Shown: piece after piece, positions 23,700-31,731 of the stretch | How positions within the stretch are numbered: position 1 is the stretch's first letter | Layout: every line of letters starts with the position of its first letter | NCBI RefSeq assembly: GCF_014646355.1 | Contig: NZ_BMNH01000015.1 | Coordinates: 121,431 to 185,430 of the forward strand | Origin: Nonomuraea cavernae | GTDB taxonomy: Bacteria; Actinomycetota; Actinomycetes; Streptosporangiales; Streptosporangiaceae | Direction: 5' to 3' | Length of the DNA: 64,000 nt | Position numbers and translations under genes: made by a program | Notes under the pieces: generated by a model | The model's database searches: none | What the model saw: only the letters and a program-made list of their open reading frames with translations | Told to the model about the DNA's origin: nothing

Positions 23700-24610
23700 A
23701 GGTCGAGCTCTCCCAGGTCTCGCGCTGGTACGGCAACGTCGTCGCGGTCAACGACGTGACGATGACCATCGGGCCCGGGGTCACCGGCCTGCTCGGCCCC
23801 AACGGGGCGGGCAAGTCGACCCTCCTGCACCTGATGGCCGGCTTCCTGGCCCCGTCAGGCGGCTCGGTCACCCTCGACGGCACCCAGATCTGGAAAAATC
23901 ATCACATTTATCGAAACATCGGGCTCGTTCCTGAGCGCGAGGGTGTCTACGGCTTCCTGACCGGCTGGCAGTTCGTCCTGTCGGCCGCCAGACTGCACGG
24001 CCTGTCCGACCCCGTCCAGGCCGCCCGCAAGGCCCTGGCCACGGTCGAGATGGAGGAGCCCAAGGACCGCCGCGTCGAGACCTACTCCAAGGGCATGCGC
24101 CAGCGCGTCAAGGTCGCCGCGGCGCTCGTCCACGACCCGCCGGTGCTCCTGCTCGACGAGCCCTTCAACGGCATGGACCCACGCCAGCGGCTGCACCTGA
24201 TGGACCTCATCCGGTCGATGGGCGTGGCGGGCAAGACCATCCTGTTCAGCTCCCACATCCTGGAGGAGGTCGAGCGGGTCGCCCAGCACATCGAGGTGCT
24301 GGTCTCCGGCCGGCACGCCGCCTCGGGCGACTTCCGCGAGATCCGCCGGCTGATGACCGACCGGCCGCACCTGTTCCGGATCCGCTCCAGCGACGACCGC
24401 CGACTGGCCGCCGCCCTCATGCTCGACGCCTCGGCCGGCGGTGTGACCCTCGGTCCCGACGGCCTGGAGGTGCAGGCCATCGAGTTCCGCAGGTTCGCCC
24501 GGCTCCTCCCGCGGGTCGCCCGCACCGAGGGCATCCGCCTGCACCAGGTCTCCCCCGCCGACGATGACCTGGAAAGCGTCTTCTCCTACCTGATCACCCG
24601 GAGCACCTGA
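23696..24610 (+). CDS. ABC transporter ATP-binding protein (second pair)
   Basis: 304 residues, paralogue of the ATPase at 21944. Walker A GPNGAGKSTLLHLM, signature YSKGMRQRVKVAAAL, Walker B VLLLDEPFNGMDP and switch LFSSHIL. Two lower-GC codon runs near residues 63-70 (IWKNHHIY) stand out. Start overlaps the upstream permease stop (ATGA). A C-terminal regulatory-type domain follows the ATPase core. Confidence 0.94.
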   Translation: MKVELSQVSRWYGNVVAVNDVTMTIGPGVTGLLGPNGAGKSTLLHLMAGFLAPSGGSVTLDGTQIWKNHHIYRNIGLVPEREGVYGFLTGWQFVLSAARLHGLSDPVQAARKALATVEMEEPKDRRVETYSKGMRQRVKVAAALVHDPPVLLLDEPFNGMDPRQRLHLMDLIRSMGVAGKTILFSSHILEEVERVAQHIEVLVSGRHAASGDFREIRRLMTDRPHLFRIRSSDDRRLAAALMLDASAGGVTLGPDGLEVQAIEFRRFARLLPRVARTEGIRLHQVSPADDDLESVFSYLITRST

Positions 24611-24696
24611 TGACCCCGCACGGAGCGAACCCGCCCCACGGCGTGAGGCCGCGAGGCCCCTCGGCGAGCACGCCGCCGAACGGAGTGAGGCCATGA
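24610..24696 (+). CDS. 28-residue coupled small frame between ATPase and permease
   Basis: ATG at 24610 overlaps the ATPase stop (ATGA), and its own TGA at 24694-24696 overlaps the permease ATG (ATGA). The peptide begins MTPHGANPPHGVRPRG and ends PPNGVRP, with two similar halves from a small DNA repeat (ACGGAGTGAGGCC-like). It probably serves to pass ribosomes from one gene to the next rather than to make a working peptide. No homologue is known to me. Confidence 0.35.
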   Translation: MTPHGANPPHGVRPRGPSASTPPNGVRP

Positions 24697-25409
24697 ACAC
24701 CGTGGTCGCGGGCATCACCTACCGGGCGTTGCTGGGCAGGCGCAGGATCTTCCTGCTGGCCCTGCTCCCCGTCGCCCTGATCGGCCTGGCCCTGCTGCTG
24801 CGCCTGGTGGGCAGCGACGACCAGCGCTCGACCATGCTGTTGATGGAGAAGTTCGCCATCGGCACCATGCTTCCGCTGCTCGGCCTCATCGCCGGCACCG
24901 GCGTCATCGCTCCCGAGATCGACGACGGCACGATCATCCACCTGATGTCCAAGCCGATCTCCCGCCCCGTCATCGCGCGGACGAAGTTCGTGGTGGCCGC
25001 CTCGCTGCTCGCGCTGTTCGCCGCGATCCCGACCTTCGTCTCGGCCTGGCTCCTGGTGGGCAACGAGGACGGCATCGCCCTCGGCTTCGCTGTGGGCGCG
25101 CTCGTGGCGGGCATCGCGTACGCCGCGATCTTCCTGCTGCTGGGCGTCGTCACCCGCCACGCGGTGACGATCGGCATCATCTACGCCCTGGTCTGGGAGA
25201 GCCTGATCGGCGGTTTCGTCCAAGGAGCCCGGAAGTTCTCGGTGCAACAGTGGGCCGAGTCGATCGCCGATCAGATCTCCACCTCGCCGTTCCTGACGGC
25301 CGACGTGACGCTGGGCTTCGCCGTACCCGCTCTGATCGTCGTGACGGTGGTCGGCGTTTTCTGGACGGGCCGCAGGCTGCGGGTCTTCTCTCTGACGGGC
25401 GACGAGTGA
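24693..25409 (+). CDS. ABC-2 type permease (second pair)
   Basis: 238 residues with six predicted membrane segments (IFLLALLPVALIGLALLLRL first, ALIVVTVVGVFWTGRRL last). LIAGTGVIAPEIDDGTIIHL followed by KPISRPVIARTKF is the usual cytosolic loop of these permeases. It pairs with the ATPase at 23696. It lacks the extended N-terminus of the permease at 22845, so the two pairs are not identical copies. Substrate unknown. Confidence 0.9.
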   Translation: MNTVVAGITYRALLGRRRIFLLALLPVALIGLALLLRLVGSDDQRSTMLLMEKFAIGTMLPLLGLIAGTGVIAPEIDDGTIIHLMSKPISRPVIARTKFVVAASLLALFAAIPTFVSAWLLVGNEDGIALGFAVGALVAGIAYAAIFLLLGVVTRHAVTIGIIYALVWESLIGGFVQGARKFSVQQWAESIADQISTSPFLTADVTLGFAVPALIVVTVVGVFWTGRRLRVFSLTGDE

Positions 25410-25425
25410 CCGGGCGGCGATTCGG

Positions 25426-25944
25426 TCAGAAGCGCCAGCGGGTCGCGGTCAGACCGTCCGAGCCGTACCCGTAGGCACGCAGGGGTGTGACCCGGTAGAA
25501 GGCGTACTCCGGGGAGCCGGGAAGGCTGTCGTCGTGGACGGAGCCGTCATGCAGGGCGAACCCCCACTGATATTTCGCCAGGAAGGCGTCGGCCACCTCC
25601 CGCTGCTGAGCCGGGTCGCGAACGAGGACGGCCACTCCTTCGAGCACGAGGTCGAGTTCCGGGCCGGTGACCGTGAGGACACAGTTGCCGTTGTGGGCGA
25701 GGTTCCTGCCCTTGCGGGACGCCGGGCGGGTGGCGAAGCACGGTGCCTCATCGGCCCAGACCGGCATCACCGGCATGGCGTGCGGTCGTCCGTCGGGTCG
25801 CACCGTCGACAGCAGTGCCTTCGGCGCCGTTCGCAGGCACGCACGCGCCTCGCTCCAGGGCTTCACGGTCGTCGGGTCGGTGCTCATAGGTGTCGCGTCG
25901 GCCTCGCCGAACAGAAGTTCGGCGCGGGGCGTCGGGCGGGTCAT
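25426..25944 (-). CDS. Pyridoxamine 5'-phosphate oxidase-like flavin-binding protein
   Basis: 172 residues with the split-barrel fold: RTAPKALLSTVRPDGRPHAM and PVWADEAPCFATRPASRKGR are the cofactor-binding strands, and the GNCVLTVTGPELDLVLEGVA segment completes the barrel. Members bind FMN or F420 and reduce small molecules; which one cannot be told here. ATG at 25944 has GGAAA seven bases upstream. It lies downstream of the DUF899 gene on the same strand, a likely operon controlled by the divergent HxlR regulator. Confidence 0.82.
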   Translation of the reverse strand: MTRPTPRAELLFGEADATPMSTDPTTVKPWSEARACLRTAPKALLSTVRPDGRPHAMPVMPVWADEAPCFATRPASRKGRNLAHNGNCVLTVTGPELDLVLEGVAVLVRDPAQQREVADAFLAKYQWGFALHDGSVHDDSLPGSPEYAFYRVTPLRAYGYGSDGLTATRWRF

Positions 25945-25978
25945 GGCGGGTGTTTCCTTTCGGCGGATCTCGGGCCGG

Positions 25979-26626
25979 TCAGTACTCGTCGTGCAGACGC
26001 CACCAGTGGTAGGGCGCGCTCTGCGGCCATCCGTCAGGTGAGTCTTCCCAGGTCTCCTGCCTTCCGTACGGGGTCAGGTCGAGAAATGTCCAGTTGCTGC
26101 CAAGCCGTTCGACGCCTCGTCCGCTGGTGACATAGGTGCGATAGACGTCCTCGCCGTCACGCAGGAAGACGTTCAGCGCGAAGCCGTCGCCTGCTCCCTG
26201 GTCGTGGTTGAACTCACCGTCCGGCGCGGAGTACCACGGGATGGTCCAGCCCATGCGCTGCTTGTACGGCATGATCTCGGCCAGCGGTCCGGTGGAGACC
26301 AGCGCCAGAGAGACGTCGCGCGCGTGCAGGTGAGCCAGGTGGCCGATGTTGTCGGTGAACATCGCGCACCCCGAGCAGAACTCCTCGGCGCCATGCCACA
26401 TGAAGGAGTAGACGATGAGCTGGTCGCGCCCCTCGAAGAGGTCTCCCAGGCTTCTCGTCCCGTCCGGGCCGGCGAACCGGTAGTCCTTGTCCACCCGGAC
26501 CATCGGCATCCGGCGGCGTTCGGCGGCCAGGTCGTCCAGCGCGCGGGTGAGCTGCTTCTCCTTGACCAGCAACGCGTCTCGGGCGCTGCGCCACTCCTGC
26601 TCCGAGACGATCGGGGGTCGCGTCAT
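25979..26626 (-). CDS. DUF899 thioredoxin-like protein
   Basis: 215 residues. The segment SFMWHGAEEFCSGCAMFTDN holds a CxxC pair in the position of a thioredoxin-type active site, and the fold runs on with HLAHLHARDVSLALVSTGPL. DUF899 proteins are thought to be redox proteins, but none has a settled role. ATG at 26626 is chosen because GGAG lies six bases before it; an ATG four codons earlier is possible. It is divergent from the HxlR regulator across a 92-bp region with two inverted repeats. Confidence 0.86.
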   Translation of the reverse strand: MTRPPIVSEQEWRSARDALLVKEKQLTRALDDLAAERRRMPMVRVDKDYRFAGPDGTRSLGDLFEGRDQLIVYSFMWHGAEEFCSGCAMFTDNIGHLAHLHARDVSLALVSTGPLAEIMPYKQRMGWTIPWYSAPDGEFNHDQGAGDGFALNVFLRDGEDVYRTYVTSGRGVERLGSNWTFLDLTPYGRQETWEDSPDGWPQSAPYHWWRLHDEY

Positions 26627-26640
26627 AAGGCACTCCATGG

Positions 26641-26712
26641 CTTTCTTGAAGAAAGGGACTGCGTCACAACCTAGCCAAGTTGCTTTCTTAAGGGAAGTGG
26701 CTCGGCTAGGCT
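26641..26712. promoter_or_regulatory. Operator region between DUF899 and hxlR-type gene
   Basis: Three signals overlap: a perfect 7-bp inverted repeat CTTTCTTgAAGAAAG at 26641-26655 with an extra CTTTCTTA at 26683-26690; a longer inverted pair CCTAGCC (26670-26676) and GGCTAGG (26704-26710); and TAGGCT (26707-26712) six bases before the regulator ATG, a leaderless -10. Binding here would control both divergent units. Confidence 0.55.
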
Positions 26713-26718
26713 GACCGT

Positions 26719-27180
26719 ATGCAGCGCACCCGGTTCGGCGACATGGCCTGCTCCATCGCCCGCACCCTGGACATCATCGGAGAGCCCTGGTCGCCCCTGA
26801 TCTTGCGCGACGTCTACGCCGGCATCACCCGCTTCGAGCACCTCCAGCGCGACCTGGGCATCTCCAGCAAGGTGCTCAGCGAACGGCTGAAGTGGCTCGT
26901 CGACAACGGCGTGCTGGACCGCCGGGAATACTCACAACGCCCCTCGCGCCACGAGTACACACTCACGGAGAAGGGCCGGGAGTTGTGTGACCTGCTGCTG
27001 GTGATGGTGCGTTGGGGCGACCGGTGGACGGCCGACGCGTCAGGGCCGCCCGTGCTCTACCGACACCAGGCCTGCGGCCAGATCAGCCAAGTGGAGTTGC
27101 ACTGCTCAGTGTGCGATCGCCCGATGCGTGCCACGGACATCGACATGCTGCCCGGCCCAGGGGCCCCAGCGCCCGCCTAG
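26719..27180 (+). CDS. HxlR-family transcriptional regulator
   Basis: 153 residues. Winged helix of the HxlR/MarR-like type: CSIARTLDIIGEPWSPLILR, then GISSKVLSERLKWLVDNGVL as recognition helix and EYTLTEKGRELCDLLLVMVR. HxlR proteins often sense thiol or aldehyde stress through cysteines; here candidates are Cys11, and a CSVC cluster near residue 130. The divergent DUF899 redox protein fits such a role. The extended C-terminus beyond residue 105 is longer than in minimal members. Confidence 0.9.
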   Translation: MQRTRFGDMACSIARTLDIIGEPWSPLILRDVYAGITRFEHLQRDLGISSKVLSERLKWLVDNGVLDRREYSQRPSRHEYTLTEKGRELCDLLLVMVRWGDRWTADASGPPVLYRHQACGQISQVELHCSVCDRPMRATDIDMLPGPGAPAPA

Positions 27181-27245
27181 GGCCCACCGGCGCTTCGGCC
27201 GGCCGGGCGGCCCGCATCTCTCCTGGCCGCCGGGTCCGGACATGA

Positions 27246-27282
27246 CGAAGGGGTACGGCGACAGCGTCGCCGTACCCCTTCG
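27246..27282. terminator. Bidirectional terminator between hxlR-type gene and glmM
   Basis: Perfect 17-bp stem (CGAAGGGGTACGGCGAC at 27246-27262 with 27266-27282) and a three-base loop, between two convergent genes. Strongest hairpin in this part of the window. Confidence 0.9.
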
Positions 27283-27289
27283 GACAGCG

Positions 27290-28636
27290 TCAGACGCAGG
27301 CGACCCGCACCACGCCCGCGAGCCGGTCGGCGACCTTGGTGGCGTGCTCCTCCGAGGAGGCCTCCACCATCACCCGGATCATCGGCTCGGTGCCGCTCGG
27401 CCTGATCAGCACCCTGCCCGACTCGCCCAGCTCCGCCTCGGCCTCGGCCACGGCGGCGGTCAGCTCGGGCACCGCGGCCTTGCCCCGGTCGACGTCCTTG
27501 ACGTTGATCAGGATCTGCGGCAGCGGCGTCATGATCGACGCCAGCTCCTTGAGCGGCCGGCCGGTGGCCGCCATCACCGACAGCAGGTGCAGCGAGGTCA
27601 GCAGCCCGTCTCCCGTGGTCGCGTGGTCGAGCATGATGACGTGGCCCGACTGCTCACCGCCGAGGTTGTAGCCGTCGGCCTTCATCCGCTCCAGCACGTA
27701 GCGGTCGCCCACCGCGGTCTCCACCACGTGGATGCCCGCGTCGCGCATGGCCAGCTTGAACCCCAGATTGGACATCACGGTCGCGACCACGGTGTCCTTG
27801 GCCAGGGCTCCCTCGGCGTGCATGGCACTCGCCAGGATCGCCATGATCTGGTCACCGTCGACGATCGCGCCCGTGTGGTCGACCGCCAGGCAGCGGTCGG
27901 CGTCGCCGTCGTAGGCGATGCCGATGTCGGCGCCGCGCGAGACGACGATCTGCTGCAGCTTGTCCATGTGCGTGGAGCCGTGGCCGGCGTTGATGTTGAG
28001 GCCGTCGGGCCGCGCGCCGATCGCCTCGACCGTGGCTCCGGCCCGCAGCAGCGCCTCGGGCGCGACCATGTGGGCGGCGCCGTGGGCACAGTCGACGACG
28101 ACGTGCAGGCCGTCGAGCCTGTCTCGCGTCGTGGCCAGCACATGGGTGATGTAGCGGTCGGCCTCGCCGTACGCGTCACGCACCCGGCCCACGGCGGAAC
28201 CGACGGGAAAGCTCCAGTCCTCGCCCAGCCGCCGCTCGATCTCGTCCTCGACCGCGTCGGACAGCTTGAAGCCGCCACGAGCGAGGAACTTGATGCCGTT
28301 GTCGGGCGCCGCGTTGTGCGAGGCCGACAGCATGACACCGAGATCGGCGCCGAGCGCGGCCGTGAGGTGGGCGACGGCCGGGGTGGGCAGCACGCCGAGG
28401 CGCAGCACATCCACTCCGGAAGCCGCGAGGCCGGCGACCACAGCGGCCTCGAGAAACTCTCCCGAGGCACGCGGGTCCCGGCCTACGACCGCTATCGGAC
28501 GACGTCCGGTAGCGGCGAACGCGCCTGCATCGCCGAGGACGTGAGCCGCCGCGACCGAAAGGTCCATGGCAAGCTCCGCCGTGAGGTCGCGTCCAGCGAC
28601 CCCACGTACCCCGTCGGTGCCGAAAAGACGCGCCAA
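27290..28636 (-). CDS. glmM: Phosphoglucosamine mutase
   Basis: 448 residues. Converts glucosamine-6-phosphate to glucosamine-1-phosphate for peptidoglycan. Active-site serine in VMLSASHNAAPDNGIKF, Mg site AYDGDADRCLA and the C-terminal phosphate loop IRPSGTEPMIRVM. The family start is MxRLFGTDGVRG; here the only start giving this is TTG at 28636 (LARLFGTDGVRG), one base after the rpsI stop (TGA-G-TTG). The nearest SD-like bases lie inside rpsI, so translation is probably coupled. glmS, its pathway neighbour in mycobacteria, is not beside it. Confidence 0.96.
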   Translation of the reverse strand: MARLFGTDGVRGVAGRDLTAELAMDLSVAAAHVLGDAGAFAATGRRPIAVVGRDPRASGEFLEAAVVAGLAASGVDVLRLGVLPTPAVAHLTAALGADLGVMLSASHNAAPDNGIKFLARGGFKLSDAVEDEIERRLGEDWSFPVGSAVGRVRDAYGEADRYITHVLATTRDRLDGLHVVVDCAHGAAHMVAPEALLRAGATVEAIGARPDGLNINAGHGSTHMDKLQQIVVSRGADIGIAYDGDADRCLAVDHTGAIVDGDQIMAILASAMHAEGALAKDTVVATVMSNLGFKLAMRDAGIHVVETAVGDRYVLERMKADGYNLGGEQSGHVIMLDHATTGDGLLTSLHLLSVMAATGRPLKELASIMTPLPQILINVKDVDRGKAAVPELTAAVAEAEAELGESGRVLIRPSGTEPMIRVMVEASSEEHATKVADRLAGVVRVACV

Positions 28637-28637
28637 C

Positions 28638-29159
28638 TCAGCGCTTGCTGTACTGCGGAGCCTTACGGGCCTTCTTGAGGCCGTACTTCTTCCGCTCCGT
28701 GGCGCGGGCGTCACGGGTGAGGAAGCCGGCCTTCTTCAGCGGCGGGCGGTTGACGTCGACGTCCAGGACGGCGAGCGCGCGGGACAGGCCCATGCGGAGC
28801 GCGCCGGCCTGGCCGGTCACGCCGCCACCGTCGATGCGCGCGATGACGTCGAACGCCTCTTCGGCGCCGAGCACCACGAAGGGCTCGTTGACGATCTGCT
28901 GGTGGACCTTGTTGGGGAAGTAGACATCCAGCGAACGACCGTTGATCGTCCACTTGCCGGTGCCGGGGACGATGCGCACCCGGGCGATCGCCTCCTTGCG
29001 GCGGCCGGTGCCGTACGAGTTGCCCGTGGTGACGGGCTTACGCACGGGAGCGTCAGCGCTGGCGGTGGATTCGGTGGTGTATTCGGAAGGGAACTCCTCG
29101 CCGGAGAAGTCCTCCACCTCGGCCTCTACGACCGTCTCGACACCGGTGGGCTCAGCCAC
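28638..29159 (-). CDS. rpsI: 30S ribosomal protein S9
   Basis: 173 residues. The conserved core from about residue 46 (YGTGRRKEAIARVRIVPGTG) to the basic end KKARKAPQYSKR, whose terminal arginine contacts P-site tRNA. A 45-residue acidic N-terminal extension (many Glu) precedes it, as in other actinobacteria. It forms an operon with rplM upstream and glmM downstream. Confidence 0.98.
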   Translation of the reverse strand: MAEPTGVETVVEAEVEDFSGEEFPSEYTTESTASADAPVRKPVTTGNSYGTGRRKEAIARVRIVPGTGKWTINGRSLDVYFPNKVHQQIVNEPFVVLGAEEAFDVIARIDGGGVTGQAGALRMGLSRALAVLDVDVNRPPLKKAGFLTRDARATERKKYGLKKARKAPQYSKR

Positions 29160-29185
29160 GGTTCTCCTCTAACTCTTTCGGACTT

Positions 29186-29629
29186 CTACTGGGCGATCTG
29201 GGTGATCTCGAACGGCACCGGCTGCTGGGCCTGGTGCGGGTGCTCGGAACCCGCGTAGACCTTCAGCTTCTTGGCCATCTTCCGGCCGAGGGAGTTCTTG
29301 GGCAGCATGCCCTTGACGGCCTTCTCGACGGCCTTGTCGGGCCGCTTCTCCATGAGCTCGCCATAGCTCACGGAACGCAGACCACCCGGGTAGCCCGAGT
29401 GGCGGTAGGCCTTCTTCTGCTCCAGCTTGTTGCCGGTGAGCGCGATCTTGTCCGCGTTGATGACGATGACGAAGTCACCGGTGTCGACGTGGTTGGCGAA
29501 GATCGGCTTGTGCTTGCCGCGGAGCAGGATCGCGACGTGGCTGGCCAGCCGGCCCAGCACGACATCGGTCGCGTCGATGACGTACCACTGACGCTGGACG
29601 TCGGCGGGCTTCGGTGAGTACGTGCGCAC
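29186..29629 (-). CDS. rplM: 50S ribosomal protein L13
   Basis: 147 residues with family motifs WYVIDATDVVLGRLAS and KPIFANHVDTGDFVIVINAD and the end HPHQAQQPVPFEI. GTG at 29629 gives the standard N-terminus VRTYSPKP; a longer upstream frame is not conserved. Early L13 assembles on 23S rRNA. First gene of the rplM-rpsI-glmM unit. Confidence 0.98.
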   Translation of the reverse strand: MRTYSPKPADVQRQWYVIDATDVVLGRLASHVAILLRGKHKPIFANHVDTGDFVIVINADKIALTGNKLEQKKAYRHSGYPGGLRSVSYGELMEKRPDKAVEKAVKGMLPKNSLGRKMAKKLKVYAGSEHPHQAQQPVPFEITQIAQ

Positions 29630-29939
29630 GGTCGTAGCCTTCTTATGCTCGCGTCTTCGGCGCGCTGCCGGATGCGGCAGCGCTGGGGTCGGTCGGTGCG
29701 GGCACACGACGGCCCGGACCTTCCGTCTCCACAGAGAATGGGAGATGACGCCGGACGCGCCGCGCATCGGTCTCGCTGGACCTATGCACACAACGAACGT
29801 TCAGGTTACCCGCCCTCGCAGGCGCTGGTCAAAATACCGGTAACCCTCGTCGAGTCTACCCGACCACAGAACGGTTCTATTTCGGTTCCCGCCATTCCCT
29901 TCATCACCAGTACCTCACATCTCTATCGTTGACTGCGGT
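29630..29939. other. Divergent intergenic region upstream of rplM
   Basis: 310 bp with no credible gene. It holds the rplM promoter (29803-29832), giving a 5' leader of about 165 bases with no recognised ribosomal leader motif, and on the plus strand a TATCGT box (29924-29929) ten bases before the CAP-domain gene. Confidence 0.55.
29803..29832 (-). promoter_or_regulatory. rplM-rpsI-glmM promoter
   Basis: TTGACC (-35, 29827-29832), 18-base spacer, TAACCT (-10, 29803-29808) on the minus strand. Near-consensus vegetative promoter. Confidence 0.7.
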
Positions 29940-30683
29940 ATGTGGCAGACCTCTCACACCCGGCACACCCAGCGGAGCGCACGGCGCCGGAGCCATCTGG
30001 GCGTGTTGGCCTGCCTCATGGCCGCGCTCTTCTTCATGGGCGTGCTGCTCGGGCGGGCGAGCGACGACGTCGAGCCGGCCGGCCACATCTACCTCCAGGA
30101 GACCGTGCCGTCCGCCGTCCCCACGGCCACGCCGTCGCCCAAGACGGCGCAGCCCTACGCGGGCCGCATCCCCCGGCAGACGACCGCGGCCGTGCCGCAC
30201 AGCCGGACGAGGCCCAAGCCGACCCCGTCGTCCACCGACCTGATCGACGGCTACACCGCCGATGACCCCACCCGCGTGCTGGGCGAGGAGACGTTCCAGG
30301 CGTCACCGTCCATGGCGGCCCGAGTCGTCTCCCTCACCAACGCCGCCCGCGCCAAGCACGGATGCGGCCGGCTCAGGGTCGACGCCAGGCTGGCCCGTGC
30401 CGCCCGGATCCACTCGCTGGAGATGGCCAGGAGCGGGAAGTTCGCCCACGACTCCCCCGACGGCAGTTCCCCGTGGGACCGCATGGAGCGCGCCGGATAT
30501 CCCGCGGGCGCCGCCGAGAACATCGGCCGCGGCTACTCCAGTGCCGAAGAGGCGGTCCGCGGCTGGCTCGACAGCCGCGACCACCGGCAGAACATCCTCA
30601 ACTGCAAAATCACGGCCATCGGCGTCGGCGTGGTCGCCGGTCCCGGCGGCCCGTGGTGGACCCAAGACTTCGGATATTCCTGA
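29940..30683 (+). CDS. CAP (SCP/PR1) domain surface protein
   Basis: 247 residues. An N-terminal membrane segment (residues about 19-41, HLGVLACLMAALFFMGVLLG) anchors a Pro/Thr-rich linker (about 55-100) and an outside CAP domain (about 120-247). The domain shows VVSLTNAARAKHGCGRLRVD, the HSLEMARSGKFAHDSP metal-site segment and GAAENIGRGYSSAEEAVRGW, with final NILNCKITAIGVGVV. Bacterial CAP proteins bind or process cell-wall or lipid components; the role here is unknown. It begins a plus-strand trio of single-pass surface proteins between rplM and truA. Confidence 0.9.
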   Translation: MWQTSHTRHTQRSARRRSHLGVLACLMAALFFMGVLLGRASDDVEPAGHIYLQETVPSAVPTATPSPKTAQPYAGRIPRQTTAAVPHSRTRPKPTPSSTDLIDGYTADDPTRVLGEETFQASPSMAARVVSLTNAARAKHGCGRLRVDARLARAARIHSLEMARSGKFAHDSPDGSSPWDRMERAGYPAGAAENIGRGYSSAEEAVRGWLDSRDHRQNILNCKITAIGVGVVAGPGGPWWTQDFGYS

Positions 30684-30707
30684 CACCTTCGCGATAGTCT
30701 CGCCCGC

Positions 30708-31628
30708 ATGGTTTTTCCCGAGGACCGTGAGAGCAGCACGGAGAGCACCCCCCGCCGGTTCCGGAAGAAGCGCGAGGACGAGACCGAGAGCGTCTTCAGT
30801 CCCCGTAAGCAGCACGGTGACCGCGGGGAGGGCACGAAGGGCCCCGAGGCCGCCGGCGACGCCAAGCCGGAGGAGGCCGGGCCGCGCGCCGAGACCTGGA
30901 GCCCCTACGCCGAGGGCAAGCGCTCGCGCGGGCCACTGTGGTTCACCCTCGGCGGCGTCGGGGTGCTGGCCCTGCTCGCCGGCGGGCTCGTCGTGATGAT
31001 GAAGTCCGGTCCGGCCGACCCCGCCGCCACAGGAGAGGGCAGGCGCACGTCCGCGCCCTTGCCGTCGGCGCCGCCCGGAAAGTACAGCTACGCGGCCGAA
31101 CGCACCACGGACCCCGAGCCGCTGACGGTCAAGGAACTCTTCCCCAAGAAGAAGTTCGCCGTCTCGGGCCGCTCCTACGAGATGACGGTCACCAGCAAGC
31201 TCAAGAAGTGCGCCGACGGGGCCGTGGGTGACAAGCTGCTGAAGGCGCTCAAGAGCGGCAAGTGCACGCAGCTCATCCGGGCCAGCTTCCGTGACAAGAG
31301 CGGCAAAGTGATCGGCACGGTCGGCGTGGCCAACCTCAAGTCGAGCAAGACCGCGACCAAGGCGGCCTCCGTCGGCAACGACGCCAACTACGTCAAGCCA
31401 CTCGCCGGCAAGGACGAGGTCACCAAGTTCGTCGGCTCGGGCAGCGGCGGCACCAAGGTGTGGATGCACGGCCACTACGCGGTCATGATCTGGTTCCAGA
31501 ACAAGGACGGCGTCAAACCCGACTCCAAGGGGTCCAAGGTGATCTTCCGGGCGGCAACGGACATCACCAAGGCGACCGTCTTCAAAGCTCTCGACGCCCG
31601 GACGCTGACCGGTTTTCCGGCGACCTGA
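30708..31628 (+). CDS. Single-pass membrane protein with FPKKK domain (paralogue A)
   Basis: 306 residues. A charged 75-residue inside segment, a membrane helix at about 76-98 (GPLWFTLGGVGVLALLAGGL), a short linker and an outside domain of about 165 residues starting LTVKELFPKKKFAVSGRSY. Two cysteines in KKCADG and SGKCTQL are in step with those of the next protein, so a disulfide is likely. No known family recognised. TAGTCT (30695-30700) seven bases before the ATG gives a leaderless promoter. Possibly a surface receptor or a protein-protein module. Confidence 0.85.
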   Translation: MVFPEDRESSTESTPRRFRKKREDETESVFSPRKQHGDRGEGTKGPEAAGDAKPEEAGPRAETWSPYAEGKRSRGPLWFTLGGVGVLALLAGGLVVMMKSGPADPAATGEGRRTSAPLPSAPPGKYSYAAERTTDPEPLTVKELFPKKKFAVSGRSYEMTVTSKLKKCADGAVGDKLLKALKSGKCTQLIRASFRDKSGKVIGTVGVANLKSSKTATKAASVGNDANYVKPLAGKDEVTKFVGSGSGGTKVWMHGHYAVMIWFQNKDGVKPDSKGSKVIFRAATDITKATVFKALDARTLTGFPAT

Positions 31629-31731
31629 AATAGCCATTTCGGCTCGTTAAGATCACAAACCGGGCGTCCGATCCGGCCGGGAACGCACATACCGGCATGA
31701 CGATCTCGTGTCTCTCGCTAGGCTCGCCCTT

